From NCBI GenBank assembly GCA_004213235.1, contig SHAI01000026.1, forward strand, positions 1 to 16,412: 16,412 bases of DNA, in the 5' to 3' direction. The notes below the pieces were generated by a model that had not been told where the DNA came from, made no database searches, and saw nothing but the letters and a program-made list of their open reading frames with translations. The stretch is from Parvularculaceae bacterium (GTDB lineage: Bacteria; Pseudomonadota; Alphaproteobacteria; Caulobacterales; Parvularculaceae). Shown in pieces: positions 1 through 7,079 of the stretch. How positions within the stretch are numbered: the stretch's first letter is position 1; each line of letters begins with the position of its first letter. A program made the position numbers and the translations under genes.

Positions 1-2766
1 TGGTTTTGCGCTCTTCGCTGGCGGTTTTTCCCTTCTGGTTTTCCCGCGCTTTGATGATGGCGTTTTTGGCCTTGTCTGTGTCAGCGTGGTCTCAGTCAGT
101 TCTGTATCAGTCAGCTGTGTCTCAGCCAAATCTACCTCAGCCGACCCTGTATTCAAAGATCTCGTCTTCGTTGGGGGTGTATCTGGCCGGGCAATATTGG
201 TGTTTGGGTGTGCCGTCGGCAGGAATAGCGATACATCCGTTCCTTTCCCCGGAGAGGATTCCAATCGCACCCAACCGCCGTGCAGGGTAATGAAACGCTG
301 GACCAGGGCAAGGCCAAGGCCCGCGCCTGCGGATGGTCCGCTAGATTCAAACGCCTCAAACGCGCGCGCCTGGTCATTTGGCGATACCCCGCGACCAGAA
401 TCAGAAACATGAATTCGAACAAGTCCCTGTGAACGGTCGGCGCTGAGGACAACTTCACCACCAGTGCCGGTATAGGCGAATGCGTTGGACAACAGATTGA
501 ACAGCGCCTGTTTCATCCGACGTTCATCACCGCGGAACGTGCCTATGTCCTTCGGACAATTTACCGACAGCTTGACTTGTGTGTCTTCGGCCTTGAGCGC
601 AGCATAGGCGGCCGCGTTTGTCAGAAGATCACGAATGTCGATGTCTGTCTGCTCCAGGACCAGTTTGCCTGCGTCGATTTCCACCAAGTCCATAATGTCT
701 GAGAATAAATCTTTCAGGGTGTAAGCGGCGGTCAGAACATTGTCCACATACTCCTGTTGACGTTCGTTCAGAACACCGAACATCTGTTGTCCGAGCATCT
801 CAGAAAAGCCAATGATCGAGAGGAGTGGGGTGCGCAGCTGGTACGACACATGGTCAGCGAATTTTGATTTCTGTCGGTCGATGTCCTCTAAAAACGCATT
901 GCGCTCCTTGAGTTCTTTTTCCCGCTCACAACTATCAGTGACATCCTGGAAGTGCAGCAGCGTTGCCCCGTCGGGGAGCGGTTCAGTGCCGAAGGAAAGA
1001 GTACGCCCGTCAGAAAGCGCGAGAAATTCTCCGGTCATTGAGGTGCGGTCTTTGAACGTCATGGATGTTACGCGGCGACGGACCAGGGCAAGCGCATCAG
1101 TGCCGTCGACGGTAAATGCGCGGATGCGCGTCAGGATCTGTTCAATGTGTGGCCGGCCCGCCAGGAAGTCTTCGTCCAGGCGCCACATCTCGCGAAAGGC
1201 GTCATTTTGAAGCTTCAAACGGCCGTCTGCGCCGAAGGTTGCAACCCCTTCGGAGAGATTGTTGAGCGTCGCTTTCTGGACTTTAATCTGGGTATTGTGC
1301 AGGGCTTCAAAGCGCAGACGTTCTGTAATGTCATCAAAGACGACCACCACGCCGCCCAGAGAGTGGCGCGCTTTTGCGATGCGCAAGGTGCGCCCGTCGG
1401 GGATCGGCCAGACATCGTCAGGCGCGGCGGCGGTGCGTTCTTCCGTCTGCCCACTATCGCTGAACAGGGCCAATTGTTCGCCCTTCCACTTGCGGTAGTC
1501 AGCCTGTTCGGGAAGGCGACCGGCATTTCGTAATCGATCGAGAATGTCACCAAATGCGGGTTTGGCGTCAAGTTCTGCTGTTTCCAGCTCCCATAGATCG
1601 GCGAAGGCGCGATTGTAATAGCGCAGTTCCTGGCTCACGCCGAACATGGCAACGGCCGTTGGGAGTTGATCAAGCGTGCGTTGATTGGCGTCAATGTGCC
1701 GATCTAACTCCGTACGCGTTTCATCTAGATCGGTTATGTCAACGGCAAAGCCATTTATCGCAGCACCGTCATTCGCGTGCGCTGGCGTTTCTGAAACATG
1801 GAAAATCCGTCGCCCGCCACCGACATTAATCGCAATCTGCGCTTCATCCGACTCCTTTGTGGCAGCGACTTGCCTGCCCAGGCGACGAACGGCAGCGTCA
1901 AGTTCGATCTGGTCGCGAATGATAGCGCCGCAACCCGACGCCTCTACGGCCTCGACATAGGATTTGTTTGCCCAAATCAGGCGACCTGCGGAATCCCGCC
2001 GCCAGGCGAGGCAGGGGGCATTGTCGAGTTGAGCGAGGGCACCGTGAAGCTCTGCTGTGTTTTGTTGTAACCGGCCCATAATGCCATTGTCGTCGGCCAT
2101 GCGCGCAGCCGGGTCTGCGAGCCACAAAGTGGCAAGACCGCCAGCGATACTGCCTTCCACATCAATGGAGCGGCCTTCACTCGTCAAAAGTGTGCCGATG
2201 AAAGTGACGCCGTGCTGGCGCAAATCACCCACCATTTGGCGTAAAGTGCGCCGTTCTGCGTCTGACCCGCCGTCAAGGAGTTCCAAATCGCCAATCGCGT
2301 CCAGTAATCGGTCTGCTGGGGTCACGCCTTTGGACGAACGGTGTGTGAAAGACATCAAGGACGCTAGCGCCGCCGGTCCGCCGAGCATTCTTGGCGCGCC
2401 CCATGCGGCGTCATCTGCTTCCTCTTCGTCCTCCCAGATGAGGACTAGGCCGCGATATGTGGAAAGCACTGTTTCGGCTTTTTCCAGCTTTGCTTCCATT
2501 TCCGCAACCCGCTGGGTCCAGCGGTGCGCCATGGATCTGCCGCCGGCAGCCACGCGATATGCCCAGGCAATCGATGCCGCCGATAACGCCGCGGCACCGA
2601 AAACGCCCACAAGCAGGGGGTTTAGGTGAACAAGCATTTCAGCCGAGCCAGCCTCTTGTGCATGAACATTTGACGTCGCAAGCAAAATCGGCGCGCAGAC
2701 TGCGACGCCAGACCGGAGGCGAGATCGAATACCTCGACTGAATTTTGAGCGCCAGCTCGCTCCCAT
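1..2766 (-). CDS. divL: DivL-type tyrosine-box sensor kinase, 3' end beyond the window
   Basis: Membrane-anchored multi-PAS sensor kinase; at least 922 codons, running off the left edge with no stop. From the chosen start: a signal-like hydrophobic stretch (about 20-37), a second hydrophobic segment (about 48-70), a short coiled region, and PAS-like domains near 250, 366 and 502. The dimerisation box reads HVSYQLRTPL, with Tyr642 where SHELRTP kinases carry the phospho-acceptor His. An HATPase domain follows (N-box Asn757, DSGRG, GLGLAL) to about residue 850, then a Thr-, Lys- and Pro-rich tail. This is the layout of Caulobacter DivL (Tyr550), which binds DivK and controls CckA, and so CtrA. 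I chose the ATG at 2766 because AGGTG lies six bases upstream; an ATG at 2853 is in frame but has no ribosome site. The family call is firm. Signalling output is inferred from homologs. The tail exceeds my memory of Caulobacter DivL (about 769 residues). Confidence 0.9.
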   Translation of the reverse strand, partial: MGASWRSKFSRGIRSRLRSGVAVCAPILLATSNVHAQEAGSAEMLVHLNPLLVGVFGAAALSAASIAWAYRVAAGGRSMAHRWTQRVAEMEAKLEKAETVLSTYRGLVLIWEDEEEADDAAWGAPRMLGGPAALASLMSFTHRSSKGVTPADRLLDAIGDLELLDGGSDAERRTLRQMVGDLRQHGVTFIGTLLTSEGRSIDVEGSIAGGLATLWLADPAARMADDNGIMGRLQQNTAELHGALAQLDNAPCLAWRRDSAGRLIWANKSYVEAVEASGCGAIIRDQIELDAAVRRLGRQVAATKESDEAQIAINVGGGRRIFHVSETPAHANDGAAINGFAVDITDLDETRTELDRHIDANQRTLDQLPTAVAMFGVSQELRYYNRAFADLWELETAELDAKPAFGDILDRLRNAGRLPEQADYRKWKGEQLALFSDSGQTEERTAAAPDDVWPIPDGRTLRIAKARHSLGGVVVVFDDITERLRFEALHNTQIKVQKATLNNLSEGVATFGADGRLKLQNDAFREMWRLDEDFLAGRPHIEQILTRIRAFTVDGTDALALVRRRVTSMTFKDRTSMTGEFLALSDGRTLSFGTEPLPDGATLLHFQDVTDSCEREKELKERNAFLEDIDRQKSKFADHVSYQLRTPLLSIIGFSEMLGQQMFGVLNERQQEYVDNVLTAAYTLKDLFSDIMDLVEIDAGKLVLEQTDIDIRDLLTNAAAYAALKAEDTQVKLSVNCPKDIGTFRGDERRMKQALFNLLSNAFAYTGTGGEVVLSADRSQGLVRIHVSDSGRGVSPNDQARAFEAFESSGPSAGAGLGLALVQRFITLHGGWVRLESSPGKGTDVSLFLPTAHPNTNIARPDTPPTKTRSLNTGSAEVDLAETQLTDTELTETTLTQTRPKTPSSKRGKTRREKPPAKSAKP
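73..141 (-). repeat. 15-bp repeats encoding pentapeptides in the DivL tail
   Basis: Degenerate 15-bp units place a leucine codon (CTG, CTG, CTG, TTG) every 15 bases. They encode AEVDL, AETQL, TDTEL and TETTL, then TQT (residues about 876-898). They lie after the HATPase domain in a region likely to be disordered. This is not the classic A(D/N)LXX pentapeptide fold. A similar array occurs in the AsmA-family protein next door. Confidence 0.7.
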
Positions 2767-3085
2767 CTTTTGCACCTGCGCCGCACCGCCGCCAATCGCG
2801 GATGAATGCCCCGCGACATCGTTTGGAATTCGTTCACGGTATCCCGCACGCATGGACGCAATAGACACGCTGCCGCCGAGAAACCGCTTTATAGATGTTA
2901 GTCTTCGCTGTTTCGTCCGAATCGGCCAGCATAAAAACAAGTATTTTTTCCCCTGGTTTGTGATTGCGCCCAAAAAAGGGTTTTTTTCTCGCTTTCGGTC
3001 ACTTTTAGTGGCTTGTAATGGCCAAGCCATATGGGAAATCGCCTTGAGTCAGCGCGCTGCCTTCGTGCAGATGACGGGCTGGCTT

Positions 3086-3133
3086 GCAAGCTGTCCCGCA
3101 AGCTGTCCCGCAAGCTGTCCCGCAAGCTGGCCC
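3086..3133. repeat. Four-copy 12-bp tandem repeat
   Basis: The unit GCAAGCTGTCCC occurs three times exactly (3086-3097, 3098-3109, 3110-3121). A fourth copy (3122-3133) has one change, T to G. It is intergenic, about 320-370 bases upstream of the divL start. Such short exact repeats can change copy number by slippage. No function can be assigned. Confidence 0.95.
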
Positions 3134-3135
3134 AT

Positions 3136-3161
3136 AAAAGCGCAAAGCAAAGCTCTTTCGC
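3136..3161 (-). terminator. Possible weak terminator after the AsmA gene
   Basis: On the minus strand, GCGAAAG pairs with CTTTGCGC (one bulged base) around a 7-base loop and is followed by TTTT. It lies about 60 bases past the asmA stop. The stem is short, bulged and followed by only four Ts, so this is tentative. Confidence 0.3.
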
Positions 3162-3222
3162 GTCAAAGCGTTCGTGTGATGGCGATAATAAATCTCGAAT
3201 AAATCTCGCTGGCGCTTTGACG
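3161..3222. repeat. 10-bp perfect inverted repeat enclosing an 11-bp direct repeat
   Basis: CGTCAAAGCG (3161-3170) is repeated in inverse as CGCTTTGACG (3213-3222), which abuts the stop codon of the AsmA gene. Between the arms lie two adjacent copies of AATAAATCTCG (3187-3197 and 3198-3208). The 42-base spacing and lack of a T-run argue against a simple terminator. Confidence 0.85.
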
Positions 3223-5283
3223 TTACCGGTCTTTCTTGGAGCTGTCGTTCGACCGTGACGGACGGTCGAGCAGGCCGCGCAAGAGTGATTTGGCTGAGTC
3301 TTCGACCGATTGTTCGTCTGATGGTTCCTCGCCGCCACTCTCATCCAGGCCCAATGCCCGGCCAAGGAGATTGCGCCCTGATTTCTCGAGGCGTGATTTG
3401 AGAAGTGCCTGAGTGTCCACGCTGTAAGTTGGCTCGGCAAATGTGCCGCCAACCCGGATCGGTACGGCGTAGGTTGTGCCGTTTCTGCCGTCCGGCGTGG
3501 TGGTGACTTTCGGGAGGAGCTGCAGGTCAATTGTCTGTGCCGGCAGATTGACCTCGCCAAAGCCCGTCATGGTGAGATAAGGCCCGTTTAATTTGATCGT
3601 GGGGGCTGAGATGAGGCCGTTTTGGATGTTAAATGCCGCGAGGAATTTTGAGTATTCTGTCACATCATCTGGTGCGCGCGCCTGTGAAACAGCTGACGCA
3701 ATCGCGGCGGGGTCTACTTTTCCACCGCCATAGGCAGTGCGGGCAGCATTGACCATTTTAACCAGGTTTAGCCCTTTGATCGCACCGTCATCGAGGTCAA
3801 AGCCGCCTTTTCCGTCCACAGAAGACATGATTGCTGATTGGGATGCGCCGGATGCGGTGAACTCAAATTGCAATGCGCCAATTCCCAAAAGTCGGTCGTT
3901 TTTCAGAAAATCGATGGCGAGGGGCTGGGCATCGATGGCCGTAAAATTAAAAACGCCGGCAAAGGATGGCGTGTTGCGCCGCGCGTTGACCACCATCCGC
4001 CCCGAGCCGCTGCCATTATAGAGCGCCAGCTGCGGGATGTCCGCCGTCAACCGCCCATTATCAATCATAATCGCCATGCGGCCTTTGCTGGTCTGCACAC
4101 CGTGGAGGCGAACCGACCCCGCACTAATGTCCAGTCTGGCATCGATGTTTCGTAGGCTGGCGAAATCCATCGGAGCGTCAGACCAGTCTGGGAAACCAGA
4201 CGTGTCGTCGGCTGGTGTCGGCAGATAAGGGCGTAAATCCAGTGTCGGAATCTGCAGGGTCCCATCGGCCTTTGGCCGAGCGCCTGACCATGTGAGGCCA
4301 AGATCACCCGCAGCGTCAATGGCGTCGAACGTAATCGCCGCATTGCGGATGCGTGCAGAAGACGTGTCGCCATCGGCCTGCCCTTTGAGGGAGAAAGCGT
4401 CAAAACCCGGTGCGTCCTGTAGTGATACGTCAAATAACCCGGCCAGCGCATCAAGGTCCGGCACGTCAATCACAACGTCGCCGGTGTATGTGAGGCTTTT
4501 CGAGTTTTTGACTTCCAGATCCAGACCAAATTGCGACTGGTCAATGACAGCGTCCATTTGGACGGCACTTGGGGAGCCGTCCTGTAACGCCCGTAATGAG
4601 GCAATGACGAGTTTAAGGCGTCCCGGTGCGCCTTGAAAAATCATTGTGCCTTCTGCTTCAAATGGTTCATCAAAGCTCTTTAGGCGAATTGAAAGATCAA
4701 CATCTTCTGCTTTAAGCGCTGTATTGCTTGCTTCATCGGTGTAGCTTGCCTTCCCATCGACGAGGCGGACATCGCCAAAAGTTGCATTTTGGATGCTTAG
4801 CGCCTCTGACGGTTCGGTGGTCGTTTCATCCGCCAGCTCTGTTTGTTCAAGTGCCGTTTGTTCGAGTGTCGTTTGTTCTGGCGCAGCGATCTGCGCCGGT
4901 CCGAGCGCCCAATTTACATCGCCATTCTTGCGGCGCTGCAGATCGATCTCTGGTTCCATCAATACGAATTGCTTGAGTTCAATTTCCCGCCGCAAGAGCG
5001 GCAAAATACCAATGCCAATTTCCGCGCGTGCAACTTTGGCGAAATACTGCCCCTCGAAACCGTCCGGGTTTGAAATAACCACATCATCCGCAGTTAATGC
5101 GATAGACGGGAAAAGCTGAAAATTAATCTCACCGTTTATGGCGACATCGCGCCCAAGGGAGGTCCCGGCAGCGTCCTCTATTGCCCCTTTAAACTGGCTC
5201 ACGGGGATCAGTTTTGGCGCAAGCACGACGATCGCGGCAATCAGCGCAACCAGCACCATTATGGCGGTAATAAATCGACCCAT
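3223..5283 (-). CDS. AsmA family protein
   Basis: A 686-residue protein of the AsmA family, inner-membrane-anchored periplasmic proteins linked to outer-membrane assembly and phospholipid traffic. One N-terminal hydrophobic segment (about 5-24) is followed by the typical AsmA opening: a small repeated fold with conserved FPSIALTADDVVISNPDGF (about 58-76) and a LLRREIELKQFVLMEPEIDL strip (about 96-115). The C-terminal half is the AsmA_2-like region rich in beta strands (GFGEVNLPAQTIDLQLLPKV) and ends in a polar Glu-, Ser- and Lys-rich tail. Residues 136-150 are a low-complexity insert of three EQTxL units. AGGA lies upstream of the ATG. The gene is divergent from recA across 275 bases, and I see no partner gene. 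Family assignment is confident; which AsmA paralogue (AsmA, TamB-like, YhjG) is not. Confidence 0.88.
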   Translation of the reverse strand: MGRFITAIMVLVALIAAIVVLAPKLIPVSQFKGAIEDAAGTSLGRDVAINGEINFQLFPSIALTADDVVISNPDGFEGQYFAKVARAEIGIGILPLLRREIELKQFVLMEPEIDLQRRKNGDVNWALGPAQIAAPEQTTLEQTALEQTELADETTTEPSEALSIQNATFGDVRLVDGKASYTDEASNTALKAEDVDLSIRLKSFDEPFEAEGTMIFQGAPGRLKLVIASLRALQDGSPSAVQMDAVIDQSQFGLDLEVKNSKSLTYTGDVVIDVPDLDALAGLFDVSLQDAPGFDAFSLKGQADGDTSSARIRNAAITFDAIDAAGDLGLTWSGARPKADGTLQIPTLDLRPYLPTPADDTSGFPDWSDAPMDFASLRNIDARLDISAGSVRLHGVQTSKGRMAIMIDNGRLTADIPQLALYNGSGSGRMVVNARRNTPSFAGVFNFTAIDAQPLAIDFLKNDRLLGIGALQFEFTASGASQSAIMSSVDGKGGFDLDDGAIKGLNLVKMVNAARTAYGGGKVDPAAIASAVSQARAPDDVTEYSKFLAAFNIQNGLISAPTIKLNGPYLTMTGFGEVNLPAQTIDLQLLPKVTTTPDGRNGTTYAVPIRVGGTFAEPTYSVDTQALLKSRLEKSGRNLLGRALGLDESGGEEPSDEQSVEDSAKSLLRGLLDRPSRSNDSSKKDR
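4834..4878 (-). repeat. 15-bp tandem repeats encoding EQTxL units
   Basis: Three consecutive 15-bp units encode EQTTL, EQTAL and EQTEL (residues 136-150 of the AsmA-family protein), followed by a diverging ADETTTEP. On the plus strand the core GTTTGTTC recurs at 4841, 4856 and 4871. The spacing and residue pattern resemble the array in the DivL tail about 4.7 kb away. Confidence 0.85.
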
Positions 5284-5347
5284 GATCCTGTCTTAACCCC
5301 TCGTCTGTGATGCCTGTCGTCTGTTTACGATACACCACTTGTTGCCA

Positions 5348-5503
5348 GAACGCGAACGGGATGGCGTCGAAAAACGGAACCGATTCCCGACATTTGTAAT
5401 TATCGTTAATTTTACCGGAACATAACAGGAATAAAATTATTTAAACCAGTAAAAACAAGAGCATAGAACCCTTGCAAAATGAGAACAAAAAAGGTACAAG
5501 AAC
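5348..5503 (+). promoter_or_regulatory. recA upstream region with same-strand GAAC elements
   Basis: Seven GAAC tetramers on the plus strand start at 5348, 5354, 5377, 5418, 5466, 5483 and 5500; the complementary GTTC is absent from the whole asmA-recA gap. GAAC at 5418 followed by GAAT at 5429 has the N7 spacing of the alphaproteobacterial LexA box (GAAC-N7-GAAC), with one mismatch. AGAAC recurs exactly every 17 bases at 5465, 5482 and 5499. A weak sigma-70-like pair (TTGCAA at 5472, TACAAG at 5495, 17-base spacer) overlaps this array. Regulation by LexA is inference. Confidence 0.45.
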
Positions 5504-5558
5504 TATACCGGGTATTCGGATTTGACGGGCGCGGTGATCTCAGGCAACGGAGGGCGGC

Positions 5559-6632
5559 ATGGTGCGAGATTTAAGATTGGTGGAGATGGGCGGCGTGGAT
5601 AAACAAAAAGCGTTAGAGGCGGCGATTGGTCAAATCGATAAGGCATTCGGTAAAGGCTCTTTGATGCGCCTTGGCGACCGTGATGTTGTTGACATTGAGG
5701 CAGTTTCGACCGGGTCAGTCGGTCTGGATATCGCTCTTGGTATTGGTGGCTTGCCGCGGGGGCGGATTGTTGAGATCTACGGTCCTGAAAGCTCTGGTAA
5801 GACAACCCTGGCGCTGCATACGGTCGCTTCGGTTCAGAAAACTGGCGGCGTAGCTGCGTTTGTAGATGCAGAACACGCGCTCGATCCGATATACGCGCAG
5901 AAATTAGGCGTTGATCTTGATGAACTTTTGATCTCCCAGCCCGATACTGGTGAGCAGGCGCTTGAGATCGCGGATACGCTAGTTCGGTCGGGTGCGGTGG
6001 AGGTTCTTGTCATCGACTCCGTGGCGGCGCTGACACCGCGCGCTGAGCTTGAAGGCGATATGGGCGACAGCCTGCCGGGATTGCAGGCGCGGTTGATGAG
6101 CCAGGCCTTGCGCAAGCTTACAGGGTCAATTTCCAAATCGAACTGCCTGGTGATTTTCATCAACCAGATACGGATGAAGATCGGGGTGATGTTTGGGTCT
6201 CCGGAGACGACAACTGGCGGTAATGCATTGAAGTTCTATTCGTCTGTGCGGTTGGACATCCGCCGAATTGGAGCAATCAAAAACCGGGATGAAGTCGTCG
6301 GGAATGCGACGCGCGTGAAGGTCGTCAAAAACAAGGTGGCACCGCCATTTAAGCAGGTGGAATTCGACATCATGTATGGCGAGGGGGTTTCTTATGTGGG
6401 TGAGATCATTGATTTGGGCGTGAAAGCTGGCGTCGTTGAAAAGTCCGGTTCCTGGTTTTCTTATGGAAGTGAGCGTATTGGGCAGGGGCGCGAGAACGCG
6501 AAACAGTTTTTGAAAGACAATCCGGACATGGCCGCTGAGATAGACTTGGCGATTCGGAAGAATGCTGGGCTTGTTGCCGATGAAATGCTTGCAGGCGAAT
6601 CCACAGAAGAGGACGATGCGGCAAGCGCGTAG
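5559..6632 (+). CDS. recA: RecA recombinase
   Basis: RecA, 357 residues, the ATP-dependent strand-exchange protein of homologous recombination and co-protease for LexA cleavage in the SOS response. Visible features: N-terminal helix ending GKGSLMRLG (about 31-39), Walker A GPESSGKT (75-82), Walker B region [12 protein letters not shown], the L1 and L2 DNA-binding loops (L2 around [19 protein letters not shown]), and a short acidic C-terminal tail ([11 protein letters not shown]). Length is normal for the family. The ATG at 5559 is supported by GGAGGG four bases upstream; an internal Met at residue 10 is less likely. The gene is transcribed alone, with a strong hairpin terminator after the stop. 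The divergent upstream region carries GAAC elements that suggest SOS control. Confidence 0.99.
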   Translation: MVRDLRLVEMGGVDKQKALEAAIGQIDKAFGKGSLMRLGDRDVVDIEAVSTGSVGLDIALGIGGLPRGRIVEIYGPESSGKTTLALHTVASVQKTGGVAAFVDAEHALDPIYAQKLGVDLDELLISQPDTGEQALEIADTLVRSGAVEVLVIDSVAALTPRAELEGDMGDSLPGLQARLMSQALRKLTGSISKSNCLVIFINQIRMKIGVMFGSPETTTGGNALKFYSSVRLDIRRIGAIKNRDEVVGNATRVKVVKNKVAPPFKQVEFDIMYGEGVSYVGEIIDLGVKAGVVEKSGSWFSYGSERIGQGRENAKQFLKDNPDMAAEIDLAIRKNAGLVADEMLAGESTEEDDAASA

Positions 6633-6659
6633 CGGTTAACCGGAATTCAGGCAGTGCCT

Positions 6660-6694
6660 ATGGCGGGGCGGTGGGGACATCGCGCCGCCATTTT
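6660..6694 (+). terminator. Rho-independent terminator after recA
   Basis: TGGCGGGGCG (6661-6670) pairs with CGCGCCGCCA (6681-6690) with one mismatch around a 10-base loop. A6660-T6691 can extend the stem, and TTTT follows. It starts 28 bases after the recA stop. Confidence 0.8.
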
Positions 6695-7079
6695 GAGTTA
6701 TAGCCCTGAACCTTTTGATACCAGCATCTTTTAATGTCTTGATCTTTTGATAACCGTGCCAAGTGTGCGTTTGCTGGCGCTACGTACCATGTCTACAGCA
6801 TGGTTAGGTCTCGGCTGCAGCCTGATTACGGCGTAAATCGATTGCGCGCATATTGACCTGGATGCCAAAATTCGCAGGCAATCATTGCCGTTCGACGGGA
6901 TCATCGTTACATCGCCCTTTGGGATCCTCGCCATTGTGTTCAGTGCGTAGATGGCAAGTGCTGAAACTTGGGCAAGTTTTAAAAAGGACGGGGTTTGAAC
7001 AGGGCAAGATACGCGCGCCGTAAGATCAGATCGCGACCCAAAACCAGATGAAGACGTCGCTAAAAGTAACGAGAACAAC
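6695..7079. other. Gap upstream of alaS, no convincing gene
   Basis: About 385 bases between the recA terminator and alaS. CTTTTGATA occurs twice (6712-6720, 6744-6752). A 116-codon minus-strand frame (6731-7081) starts on the bases of the alaS start codon with only a weak AAGAG site; I do not recognise its product and doubt it. On the plus strand, one frame reads 15 codons from ATG 6789, hits TAA at 6834, then stays open to 6950; this could be a decayed gene or chance. The alaS promoter should lie here, but no clear -35/-10 pair stood out. Confidence 0.5.

Larger units (their letters stand above)
2767..3222. other. Intergenic region between divL and the AsmA gene, with small repeats
   Basis: These 456 bases lie upstream of divL and downstream of the AsmA-family gene, so they should hold the divL promoter and leader and the end of the asmA transcript. 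The frame of divL stays open upstream to about 3051, but the sequence before 2766 has no ribosome site and does not look like kinase sequence. Contents: A/T-rich runs near 2941-2995, a 12-bp tandem repeat at 3086-3133, a weak hairpin at 3136-3161, and an inverted repeat with an internal direct repeat at 3161-3222. I saw no TTAA-N7-TTAA CtrA site and no convincing gene. Open frames crossing it are repeat-driven or shadows of asmA. Confidence 0.6.

Noticed and set aside
2898..3560. 220-codon minus-strand open frame across the asmA 3' end
   Set aside because: It is a different frame overlapping the well-supported AsmA coding sequence. Its middle is the 12-bp repeat read as LRDS units, and it has no family resemblance.
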